Source of the DNA: Nitrospinaceae bacterium
GTDB lineage: Bacteria; Nitrospinota; Nitrospinia; Nitrospinales; VA-1
Reading direction: 5' to 3'
NCBI GenBank assembly: GCA_021604505.1
Contig: BQJC01000001.1
Coordinates: 372,001-436,000 of the forward strand
Length of the DNA stretch: 64,000 nt
The notes below the pieces were generated by a model. The model did not search any database, was not told where the DNA came from, and was given only the letters and a program-made list of their open reading frames with translations. The translations under genes and the position numbers were made by a program. This document shows positions 17,167 to 25,661 of this stretch, piece after piece; positions within the stretch are counted from its first letter, which is position 1, and every line of letters starts with the position of its first letter.

Positions 17167-20100
17167 TTGTTTTTATAAATTGGAATTTTCCACCAGGGGA
17201 TATTTCTCTTTGGGAGATCCTCCCATTTCTTGACAACCAGGTATAAAACAGGAATGACAATTAAAGTGAGGAGCGTGGATGAAACCATACCCCCGATCAT
17301 CGGGGCGGCAATCCGTTGCATGACTTCCGAGCCCGTTCCCTGACTCCACATGATGGGCAACAGACCGGCAATAATCGCAGACACCGTCATGATTTTAGGT
17401 CGCACTCTTTTTACCGCTCCCTCCATGACGGCTTCATGAAGGTCTTTTAGGGTTCGCATTTGACCAGCCTTTTTTCTTCGTTCATAGGCTTCGTCAATGT
17501 ACATCAGCATAATGACACCGGTTTCCGCGGCCACTCCGGCCAAAGCGATAATGCCCACCCAGACGGCGACACTCATGTGGTAATCAAGCAGATACAGTAT
17601 CATAACACTGCCGACCAGGGAAAAGGGAACAGAGAGAATAACGATGAGAGTTTTTGAGATGGACCCGAAATTCATGTAAAGCAGAATAAAAATGATCAGT
17701 AGGGTGAAAGGAATCATGGTTTTAAGTTTCTCTTTGGCTCGTTCCATGTATTGAAACTGTCCTGCCCAGACAAGGCGGTAACCGGCCGGTAGTTTTATCT
17801 GCTCCAGAATGGTTCTTTTGGCTTCCTTCACGTAGCTCCCGACGTCCCGGTCATTGATATCGACAAATACGAATCCGGCAAGCGAACCGTTTTCATCGCG
17901 AATGGAAGGCGGACCCGGTACCGTTTTGATTTCAGCAATCTGACTTATTGGAATATGCATTCCCAAAGGGGTAGAAACCAGGATCCGGTTTATAGCTTCA
18001 AGGTTATCCCTGTACTCCCTGCTATAACGGAGATTTACCGGGTATCGCTCCCTTCCTTCAATGGTGTGGGTGATGTTCTTCCCGCCGATGGCGGTTTCTA
18101 TCACATCTTCAACATCCTGAATGTTTAAACCGTATCTTGCGGCTTCCCGGCGGTTGATTACAAAATCGACGTAGCGGCCACCCACCACTCGTTCCGCAAA
18201 CACACTCCGGGTCCCTTCGATTTTTTTCAGGACCGGTTCCATTTCAATTCCGAGTTTCTCAATCACCTTCAAGTCCGGTCCTAAAATTTTTATGCCCAGA
18301 GTGCTGCGGATTCCCGTCGCCAGCATTTCCGTGCGTGTCTGAATGGGCATCCACCAGATATTTGGCATTCCGGGAATTTGAAGTTTGCTGTCCAGCTCGT
18401 CAATCATTTTTTCCCAGGTCATTTCAGGACGCCATTCCTCCCTGGGTTTGAACGTGATCACCGTTTCCACCATGTTTAGAGGCGCTGGATCGGTGGAAGT
18501 TTCCGCGCGACCCATTTTCCCGAACACATGGTCCACTTCAGGAACCGTTTTTATGACCTTGCCCTGAATATGCAGGATGCGGGAAGCTTCGCTGATTGAA
18601 ATGCCGGGAATGGCCGTAGGCATGTAGAGCATGGTTCCTTCATTTAATGGAGGCATGAACTCAGATCCCAGTTTTCCGAACAAAGGGAGAGTCAAAAGCG
18701 ACAGGATGACGGCAATTGCGAGGGTTGACTTTTTAAACTTCAATGCCGTCTGCACGCAGGGACGATAAATTGAAATTAGAAAGCGGTTGATGGGGTTTTT
18801 ATTTTCTGGAGTGATCCTGCCCTTGATCCAAAACACCATCAATATGGGAGCCAGGGTGATGGACAGCAACGAAGCAAACAGCATGGCAAATGTTTTGGTA
18901 AACGCCAATGGCTGGAACAACCTTCCTTCCTGAGCTTCCAGGGTGAATACGGGAATAAAAGAAACGGTAATTATTAACAGAGAAAAAAACAGAGGTTTGC
19001 CCACTTGCTTTGCCGCCTCTAGGATCACCGTGGTTCTGTCTGCCTCAGGCTTTTCTTCCAATTGCTTATGCGCATTCTCGATCATGACGATGGCCGCATC
19101 GATCATGGCCCCAATGGCTATTGCGATTCCTCCCAGTGACATGATATTGGCGGGAATATTCAGGAACAACATGGGAATAAAAGCCAATAGAATAGCTACA
19201 GGCAAAATCAAGATGGCGACCAGAGCACTTCGAATATGCCAAAGGAAGAGGAAGCAAACCAGACTGACAATGATCCCCTCTTCGATCAACGTCCGCATTA
19301 ACGTTTGAATGGCCTGCTGTATCAAGCCGGAACGGTCATAGGTAACAATTATTTCGACCCCCGGTGGCAGGGCGTTCTGTATTTCCGTTATTTTTTCTTT
19401 AATCCGGTTTATAACCTGAAGTTCATTTTCCCCATAGCGCATAACGACGATACCGCCGACGGTCTCGCCCTTGCCGTCCAGTTCCGCAAGCCCGCGTCTT
19501 ATTTCTGGACCAAAAGACACATTTCCGACGTCTCGGATAAATACAGGCGTTCCCTGTTTATCCGTGCCAACGGGGATATCGCGGATGTCCTCCAAAGACT
19601 GAATATACCCCCTTCCCCGAACCATATATTCCGATCCTGATGCCTCCAGAACTCTGGCGCCAACATCGTTGTTGCTTTTCTTTGTTGCTTCGATGATGGT
19701 TTTCAGGGGCAGGTCATACGCCAACAACGTTTCAGGGTTGACGGTGATCTGATATTGTTTGACGAACCCTCCCAGGCTTGCGACTTCCGCCACTCCCTCG
19801 ACACTTTCAAGCCAGTATTTTAATGTCCAATCCTGGAGCGACCGCAAATCAGCCAGATCGTGTTGTCCTGTTTCGTCCACCAGGGCATATTGATACACCC
19901 AGCCGGTTCCCGTTGCGTCCGGTCCTAAAGTGGGGGTCACGCCGGCAGGCAGACGACCGGTGATTTTTCCCATGTATTCCACCACCCGGCTTCTCGCCCA
20001 ATACATATCCGTATTATCTTTGAAAACGATGTAAACGTAGGAGACTCCCAGCTGGGAGACACCCCGGACAAATTTAACTTTTGGAGCCGCCACCATGCTG

Positions 20101-20312
20101 GATACGATCGGGTAAGTGATCTGGTCTTCAATGATATCCGGGCTTTTCCCGGGCCACTCGGTGAACACAATGACCTGAACATCCGAAAGATTGGGAATGG
20201 CCTCTAGAGGGGTTTGTTGCAGGCATCGATACCCCCAGGCGCTCAACATCAAAATGAACACCAAAACCAGGAATTTTTTCTGGACACAAAACTCGATGGT
20301 CTTCTCGATCAT
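17163..20312 (-). CDS. cusA: CusA/CzcA-family heavy-metal RND efflux pump
   Basis: Inner-membrane pump of 1049 residues, standard length for the heavy-metal RND family. The N-terminus carries the conserved LEAIPNLSDVQVIVFTEWPG region. Span 4 reads GAMIDAAIVMIENAHKQ, the signature seen in monovalent-metal (Cu(I)/Ag(I)) pumps, rather than the DGAVVMVEN type of Co/Zn/Cd CzcA proteins. The acidic residue in IDAA is the proton-relay Asp. It works with the adaptor at 20309 and an outer-membrane channel from the same operon to move metal out of the periplasm or cytoplasm. It overlaps both neighbours by 4 bases (ATGA). The metal assignment is inferred from motif and from the Met-rich adaptor. Confidence 0.9.
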   Translation of the reverse strand: MIEKTIEFCVQKKFLVLVFILMLSAWGYRCLQQTPLEAIPNLSDVQVIVFTEWPGKSPDIIEDQITYPIVSSMVAAPKVKFVRGVSQLGVSYVYIVFKDNTDMYWARSRVVEYMGKITGRLPAGVTPTLGPDATGTGWVYQYALVDETGQHDLADLRSLQDWTLKYWLESVEGVAEVASLGGFVKQYQITVNPETLLAYDLPLKTIIEATKKSNNDVGARVLEASGSEYMVRGRGYIQSLEDIRDIPVGTDKQGTPVFIRDVGNVSFGPEIRRGLAELDGKGETVGGIVVMRYGENELQVINRIKEKITEIQNALPPGVEIIVTYDRSGLIQQAIQTLMRTLIEEGIIVSLVCFLFLWHIRSALVAILILPVAILLAFIPMLFLNIPANIMSLGGIAIAIGAMIDAAIVMIENAHKQLEEKPEADRTTVILEAAKQVGKPLFFSLLIITVSFIPVFTLEAQEGRLFQPLAFTKTFAMLFASLLSITLAPILMVFWIKGRITPENKNPINRFLISIYRPCVQTALKFKKSTLAIAVILSLLTLPLFGKLGSEFMPPLNEGTMLYMPTAIPGISISEASRILHIQGKVIKTVPEVDHVFGKMGRAETSTDPAPLNMVETVITFKPREEWRPEMTWEKMIDELDSKLQIPGMPNIWWMPIQTRTEMLATGIRSTLGIKILGPDLKVIEKLGIEMEPVLKKIEGTRSVFAERVVGGRYVDFVINRREAARYGLNIQDVEDVIETAIGGKNITHTIEGRERYPVNLRYSREYRDNLEAINRILVSTPLGMHIPISQIAEIKTVPGPPSIRDENGSLAGFVFVDINDRDVGSYVKEAKRTILEQIKLPAGYRLVWAGQFQYMERAKEKLKTMIPFTLLIIFILLYMNFGSISKTLIVILSVPFSLVGSVMILYLLDYHMSVAVWVGIIALAGVAAETGVIMLMYIDEAYERRKKAGQMRTLKDLHEAVMEGAVKRVRPKIMTVSAIIAGLLPIMWSQGTGSEVMQRIAAPMIGGMVSSTLLTLIVIPVLYLVVKKWEDLPKRNIPWWKIPIYKNK

Positions 20313-21610
20313 TCAGTTTCTCCTTCGGTTTTTCTGCCCACCTGCATTTTCATAGTGCCGTCGGTTTTGGAATCGCTTCCTTCTCCCATTTTCATACCCT
20401 GCATTTCCCCCATATCCATTTCTCCCATCCGGGAATGCTCCATCTTCCAGTCCCCCATGCCAACCAGGCCCATCATTCCTTCCATCGTAGCCATCAATTG
20501 ACTTTCAGAATCCAGAAAGAAATTTGCCGAGCTGACCACCACATCCCCTTTGGTCAACCCATTTATAACGGGATAGTAGCCGTTTACCAGAGAACCGGTA
20601 GCCACCTCATTAGGGGAAAATATTCCCTTCCCCTGGCTGACGAACACGATATTGCGAATTCCGGAATGAAGGACAGCGCTTTCGGGTACGGCTAAATGAG
20701 TTCCTTTATCGACTTCAATTTGAATGTTCGTGAACATGCCGGGTTTTAATGTTTCATCCGAGTTCTCCATTTCTATTCGGACTTTGACACTACGCGTTTT
20801 AAGATTGAGGTTGGGATAAATGTAGGCGATGGTTCCTGAATAATAGCGCCCAGCGAAAGACTGGGAGGTGATCGTTACCTTTTGGCCCAGCTTGATAAAG
20901 GGCAGTTCATTCTCGTAAATGTCTCCGAGAATCCAAACCTTCTCAATGTCAGCAATTTGCAGAAGGGTCTGACCCGGTTTGACATGGCCTCCTTCAATGA
21001 TGGACTTGGAAATGATATACCCTGAGGTTGGCGAAAGAATATCAAGCAGGGTTTTGGGTTTTTTGCTCTTTTCCAACTGATCGATTTGGGATTGGGATAT
21101 ATCCCACAGCAATAATTTGGTTTTGGCTGAGGATTTCAGACTGGAACTGGTGCGACCGGAGGTGGTTAACAAATACTCCTCCTGGGCGTTGAGCAGTTCC
21201 GGGCTGTATAGTTTGAATAGAGGTTCTCCTTTCTGGACATATTTCCCCGTATAATCCGCGTATAATCGTTCTATCCACCCCTCGACTTTTAAATTAACCT
21301 CGCCCAGGCGTCTCTCATCGTATTCCACCCGGCCTACGGTCCGTAGGGTTTTAACCAGCTTCTTTTCCTGAACCGTGTATTTCTTGACCCCGATCAATTG
21401 CTGCTTCATGGGATTGATCATGACCGGCCCCCTGGAACCCTTCATAGGATCTATATAGGTATCGTTTTTCTCCACCACTGACGCAACAGCTTTTGGATCG
21501 TCAGAAGAATCTTTTTCGGCCAGGGCAGTGAAAACAAAACTCACAAAAAATAAAAGGGACAGCACAAAGAAAAAAGCTTTCCGGAATGGTTTATGATTTT
21601 TAGTTTTCAT
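20309..21610 (-). CDS. cusB: CusB-like periplasmic adaptor with methionine-rich C-terminal tail
   Basis: Efflux adaptor of 433 residues. A cleavable signal peptide ends VFTALA. The core follows CusB: an N-terminal PMKGSRGPVMINP metal-binding-like strand, the lipoyl/barrel-sandwich half VEGWIERLYADYTGKYVQKG, a hairpin, and the beta-barrel/proximal domains to about residue 370. The last 60 residues are unusual, with 14 methionines plus Asp, Glu and one His in repeats such as MGEMDMGEMQGMKMGEG. Such clusters bind Cu(I)/Ag(I), so this tail may replace the separate CusF chaperone, which is absent here. It overlaps the upstream TolC-like gene by 11 bases and the pump gene by 4. Confidence 0.88.
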   Translation of the reverse strand: MKTKNHKPFRKAFFFVLSLLFFVSFVFTALAEKDSSDDPKAVASVVEKNDTYIDPMKGSRGPVMINPMKQQLIGVKKYTVQEKKLVKTLRTVGRVEYDERRLGEVNLKVEGWIERLYADYTGKYVQKGEPLFKLYSPELLNAQEEYLLTTSGRTSSSLKSSAKTKLLLWDISQSQIDQLEKSKKPKTLLDILSPTSGYIISKSIIEGGHVKPGQTLLQIADIEKVWILGDIYENELPFIKLGQKVTITSQSFAGRYYSGTIAYIYPNLNLKTRSVKVRIEMENSDETLKPGMFTNIQIEVDKGTHLAVPESAVLHSGIRNIVFVSQGKGIFSPNEVATGSLVNGYYPVINGLTKGDVVVSSANFFLDSESQLMATMEGMMGLVGMGDWKMEHSRMGEMDMGEMQGMKMGEGSDSKTDGTMKMQVGRKTEGETE

Positions 21611-23147
21611 GTTTTACCTCAATCTGGGACAATCGCTTGCCCACCAATTGCTCTAAACGGGCTTTGTGTTGCCCGTGGTTTTTCAGAGCCCGTTGATAGT
21701 CGATGGCAAAATTTAACAGCGTGGTTTCCGCATCCAAAAGGCTTAGAAAATCTGTTTTCCCTGTCTTGTATTCTGCAACAGACACCTCCAATGCTTTTTG
21801 AGCCAGTGGCAGGAGAGATTTTTCATATAGCCGGACCGCCCGTTCGGCTTGATCCAGTTCATAGAAAAACTTTTTAACCTGGAACCGGAGTCCTTCTTTT
21901 TGATCGTCCCGTTTTTTCAGGAGTGCCTGGTAATTCAACCTGGCTTCCCGGATAAATGCATCGTTTTCTCCAAACCATAATTCAGGTTGTGTGTCAGGGG
22001 TGGTTTCAAAACTCTCGCCGGTTTTTACGGTTCCGACCCGGCTGCCTTTTCTGTCCTCAAAATAAGAAAATCCGGGTGTCAGGTCTGGATAGTATTTTTT
22101 CTCTGCCAGCTGAATAGCCATTTCGCTTTTCCTGATCTCTTCAATCAGCAATTTAAGCTCCTGCTGATGTTTGAAGGCGACCTCAATGAGCTCCAAAGCG
22201 GGGAGCCCAATAGAATTGAGAGCCTGGGAACCCGGTGGTTCAATGGGAAATGGAGAGCCGATATTAAAAAACCAGGCAAGTTTGGCCTCAACCACGCCTT
22301 TCTGCTCTTCAAGATTTATCAAGTCGTCTTTGAGTTTGGATATTTTTATCTGGGCTTTAATAATGTCGTTGAATCCTCCCTTCCCTGTTCGAAAATGGAC
22401 CGAGGCCACGGCTTCCAACTCTGTGAGCAGTTTAAGGTGTTCTTTTGTTATGCGAATGGCCTCTGGCAGATAGACCCATTCATAAAAAGTTTCCTTAAGT
22501 TGCGTCACCGTGTCCCTGATGGCGATTTCATATTTTTCCTTGGCGATTCTGACCTCCTGTTCAGCGATGCTGGCTTTAAGGGATAAAGCGCCGGGAAAAG
22601 GATAGGATTGTTTGATGGATGTCTGGTGTTGTTGGGTGCCCGCTTTGGTATCCAGTTCTTTAACGAAGGAGGAAAACTGGCCGAGAATATCCTCCAGTTG
22701 CACAACTTGCGAGTAACTCTCCAGCCTGGCTTCCAATTCTTTCTTTACCGATTGAAGATGAAGGTTTCTTAAATAAGTTACTTTTAAAAACGAAGGAATA
22801 TCTGGATGAGCGCTTAAAAAAGTAACTGTTTCATCCTGGCTGCTCCTCAAAGGCTCCATTTTTTTCTGATCCTCATCGGCCAGGTAAAAGAAGGATTCTT
22901 TTTTAAAAATCCCTTCAACCAATTGATCCCATCGCCCTTGAAGTTCATCCAGTTTGACATCCGTTTCAAGCGGCTCCAGCTGCGGTTCCGGTTGATCGGG
23001 TTCTGCCTTTAAAATGCTCTTTTGATAGGTGGAGCGAAATTTTTCAAACTCCGAGATCATTTTTTTATAGTCACCGTCCTCAGTCCACCCGGGGGTCACA
23101 ACCATCAAAGACAGGGACAGGAGCATTATGAACAGTAAGGATTTCAT
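21600..23147 (-). CDS. TolC-family outer-membrane protein (second copy in operon)
   Basis: Outer-membrane efflux protein of 515 residues with a signal peptide (LLSLSLMVVTPGWT). Two repeats of the TolC architecture are visible as long amphipathic helices ending in the usual family phrases (GGFNDIIKAQIKISKLKDDL in the first, KTDFLSLLDAETTLLNFAID in the second). It begins with an extra 150 or so residues that are charged and helical, making it longer than its neighbour. It would form a trimeric outer-membrane channel or act as an accessory factor. Its start overlaps the stop of the other TolC-like gene (ATGA) and its end overlaps the adaptor gene by 11 bases. Which of the two is the docking channel is not clear. 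Confidence 0.82.
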   Translation of the reverse strand: MKSLLFIMLLSLSLMVVTPGWTEDGDYKKMISEFEKFRSTYQKSILKAEPDQPEPQLEPLETDVKLDELQGRWDQLVEGIFKKESFFYLADEDQKKMEPLRSSQDETVTFLSAHPDIPSFLKVTYLRNLHLQSVKKELEARLESYSQVVQLEDILGQFSSFVKELDTKAGTQQHQTSIKQSYPFPGALSLKASIAEQEVRIAKEKYEIAIRDTVTQLKETFYEWVYLPEAIRITKEHLKLLTELEAVASVHFRTGKGGFNDIIKAQIKISKLKDDLINLEEQKGVVEAKLAWFFNIGSPFPIEPPGSQALNSIGLPALELIEVAFKHQQELKLLIEEIRKSEMAIQLAEKKYYPDLTPGFSYFEDRKGSRVGTVKTGESFETTPDTQPELWFGENDAFIREARLNYQALLKKRDDQKEGLRFQVKKFFYELDQAERAVRLYEKSLLPLAQKALEVSVAEYKTGKTDFLSLLDAETTLLNFAIDYQRALKNHGQHKARLEQLVGKRLSQIEVKHEN

Positions 23148-24460
23148 TTTTTGTTCTCCTTATTCTTGGCAATTTCCAGATTCACCCCGATCAATTTTTC
23201 CATTCTGGCTATATGTTGAAAGTAATCCGCCAGACCCCGCTGATAGGCCAGTTGAAAGTTCAGCCAGGTTGATCTGGCCTCAAGAAGTCCGGCAAAACTG
23301 CCCTTGTTTTGTTTGTGCCAGGTTTCTGCAAGGTCCAAAGACTGCAATGCCTGGGGAATTAAGGATTCTTTATACAACCGGACCAGTCTGCTGGAGTTTT
23401 GGATTTTAAAATAGATTTTATTGATTTCCGCGAAGGCTCTATTTTGCAGATCTTTTTTCTCATATTCCAAAGCCTGCAGATTGTTTTGGGCCTCAGAAAC
23501 TCTTGCACGGTTCTTGCCCAACCAAATCGGAACATTGATGCCGACAAAAACCCCCAACCCCTGATCCAAATTGATTCGATTATTTTCAAACCATTTGAAT
23601 GAAGTCCTGAAGTCGGGGTAGTATTTCTTTTCAGCAAGCCGGATCTTATGGCGGCTTTTTTCCATCTCAAACCCATTAATGTGAAGTTCCTGCTGGTACT
23701 CCCGCACCATTTCGTACATCTGGTTTAATTCGAGATTAAAGGGAACGTATGGGACGTCTCTGGGTTTTCCTATGGGCTGGGCGGGCGGCAGATCCAGAAG
23801 GGCGTTGATATGCGCAACCTCATTCGAACGCAACTCGATGAGCAAAATGAGATCATTGTCCAACTGGGCTAGTTGAGATTGGGCCTTCAACACATCGTTC
23901 AGTGTCGTGGCATGTGCCGAATAGTGTGTTGCGGAAATTTTGGCAAGATGTTCCGCCAGCTTTTTGTTGCTGCGGATTATGTGAATGGCCCTGTCCATGT
24001 ATAACAGCTCGTGGTATCCAATCTCCAGCTCAGCCAACAAATCCCGGGTGGCAATTTCAAACTGGGTCCTCGCAACCTTGACGTCCTGAGAAACGATATC
24101 GCCCTCAATCTTGAGTTTTCCCGGAAAAGGAAATTTTTGCGATATCCAGTAGATGGTATTTCTGGTTTCATCCAGATCAAAATCTGTGGGAATGTTCCAG
24201 GTATCAATCCCGATTTCAGGATCATCCAACGCGGTCACCTGCGGGTACCGTTCGATGACAGCCTTCCATTTTGCCTTTGCGGCTTTCAACCCTGGATTCC
24301 GGTCAAAAGCAATCGCATGGAGGTTTTTTAAGGAAACCTCGTTCTTTAAAATGAGTTGAATTTCCGGCTCGTTGGCATGCGCGAATGACCATGCAACATT
24401 AAAAGCCAGGAAAAAACAAAATATCGCAATGAGTATTCGTTGCAGACACATTTGTCCCAC
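23144..24460 (-). CDS. TolC-family outer-membrane protein of the metal-efflux operon (CusC-like)
   Basis: Protein of 438 residues, the usual TolC/CusC length, with a signal peptide (ILIAIFCFFLAFNVAWSFA). It has two outer-membrane efflux repeats: helices around ATTLNDVLKAQSQLAQLDND and KGSFAGLLEARSTWLNFQLA. It should form the outer-membrane tunnel for metal export. The ATG is preceded by AAGAGGTGGGAC, a good ribosome-binding site. It lies 103 bases downstream of the Cys-rich protein gene and is coupled to the second TolC-like gene by a 4-base overlap. The homologous phrases in the two TolC-like proteins suggest an old duplication, with considerable divergence since. Confidence 0.85.
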   Translation of the reverse strand: MGQMCLQRILIAIFCFFLAFNVAWSFAHANEPEIQLILKNEVSLKNLHAIAFDRNPGLKAAKAKWKAVIERYPQVTALDDPEIGIDTWNIPTDFDLDETRNTIYWISQKFPFPGKLKIEGDIVSQDVKVARTQFEIATRDLLAELEIGYHELLYMDRAIHIIRSNKKLAEHLAKISATHYSAHATTLNDVLKAQSQLAQLDNDLILLIELRSNEVAHINALLDLPPAQPIGKPRDVPYVPFNLELNQMYEMVREYQQELHINGFEMEKSRHKIRLAEKKYYPDFRTSFKWFENNRINLDQGLGVFVGINVPIWLGKNRARVSEAQNNLQALEYEKKDLQNRAFAEINKIYFKIQNSSRLVRLYKESLIPQALQSLDLAETWHKQNKGSFAGLLEARSTWLNFQLAYQRGLADYFQHIARMEKLIGVNLEIAKNKENKK

Positions 24461-24563
24461 CTCTTATCTAAAAATTTAAAATTGACAGGGGAAAACGCTT
24501 GCTCGGTTTAAGGCTAAAATAGACAGACTCGACCCCAAACAAGCAGCAAAAGAGAGGAAACGT

Positions 24564-24989
24564 TTAAATCAGAAGGCTGGAGTGTTCGAGATAGATCGGC
24601 CCCGACCGGGGAGGTTGCGGAGGGTGTTCCCGGAAATCCCAGGAAGGGGATTGAATGGAAATCCAATTAAGAACTGCAGTCCCCTGAATGAGTTTTAAAC
24701 TCACGGGAACAACTTGTGATTTTAAGCTGTTTAGTGTGGGGGCTTTGTGGTCATCACGGAAAATTTTCTGTGCACAGGAGTTTTGGCAACAATTTACAGG
24801 ATCGCTCTCGGAATTTTTTTTGTGAGACCCGTGGCAATCTTCCTTTGGAGTGCTTTTGATATGATGTGCGCAAAACTTTTTGCAGCATAGCTTGGCCTGG
24901 GCATAAGACACAGGAGCCTTCACAGGAATAATTAATGAAAGAAGAATCACTCCCAGAATCAGCTTAAATATAAGATTTCCTTTTCGCAT
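24564..24989 (-). CDS. Small Cys/His-rich exported protein heading the metal-efflux operon
   Basis: Protein of 141 residues with a signal peptide (hydrophobic 8-22, cleavage near SYAQA). The mature N-terminal half holds seven cysteines (35, 36, 40, 52, 67, 68, 72) and four nearby histidines in patterns CCKKFCAHH and DCHGSH, well suited to binding soft metals. The C-terminal half is hydrophobic/Pro-rich and ends HPPQPPRSGPIYLEHSSLLI, a tail typical of small uncharacterised proteins found beside heavy-metal RND operons. I infer a periplasmic metal-binding or sensing role. It is the first gene of a minus-strand run reaching 16552. The metal and the true function are not proven by sequence. Confidence 0.72.
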   Translation of the reverse strand: MRKGNLIFKLILGVILLSLIIPVKAPVSYAQAKLCCKKFCAHHIKSTPKEDCHGSHKKNSESDPVNCCQNSCAQKIFRDDHKAPTLNSLKSQVVPVSLKLIQGTAVLNWISIQSPSWDFREHPPQPPRSGPIYLEHSSLLI

Positions 24990-25661
24990 GCCTTCATTCT
25001 AGGAGCAAATCACCCCTAATTCAACTATTAAGCGTCCACCGGAAAACCAAAAGAAGGTTCCGTTCAACCCATGAAAATTGGACCTGCTTTTGTTGTGAAA
25101 ACCTTAAGCGGCAGAGTTTCAAGTCTTTTAGGCGCAATCCATTGCCTGGCAAGGCTTGCCTCAATCCCGCCGCTGTCAGATTTTCCCTGCCCTAATTTCG
25201 TATGGGTTAAGAGACAACCCGCAACCCCTTTTTTAGGGACCGGTTCTTTTTTAATTTTGAATCAACCTTAAGAAACAGCGCTTTACGTAAATTCTGCAAC
25301 AAGTGGTAGACATGGTTGATGAGTGATGGTAAACCCTGACAGTGGACCTTTTTTTCAGGGTGCCAGCGGGTGTTATTGTCTCCGGATCAATTTTGAGGTG
25401 CCCTCTCTGAAGGTTTTTCCGAATCAGGGATATCGGTTCCCATTCGAGGGTTCTAAGGTCCGTTTGATTAGTCTCCCGCAAGTATTGCGAAGATGAGTGG
25501 AGCCGTCGTCATAGGATCTGTTTTTCCTTCTAATGAAGCCTTAAAACCCGCATAAAGAGACTGTTAAAAACCCAAAAAATGGTTAAAATGGAAACTAGAA
25601 GGCCTGCTCTGTCACCCCGGTTCACCGGGGCCACCGTAAGACAAATACCATCACTTCACCT
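24990..25661. other. Intergenic region with no supported gene (672 bp)
   Basis: This gap separates the head of the metal operon (minus) from the glycan operon (plus), so both promoters should lie here. I see no strong sigma-70 pair. A short perfect inverted repeat CCCCGG-TTCA-CCGGGG occurs near 25617-25632, about 30 bases before the O-antigen ligase ATG. On the minus strand around 25255-25350 a stretch can be read without stops, but it lacks a start and a recognisable family; it may be a decayed gene. The short ORFs on both strands have poor composition and no ribosome-binding sites. Confidence 0.6.

Noticed and set aside
25251-25481. Minus-strand frames near the glycan operon suggesting a decayed gene
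   Set aside because: No start, no family match by eye and interrupted frames; kept only as a remark in the intergenic entry.
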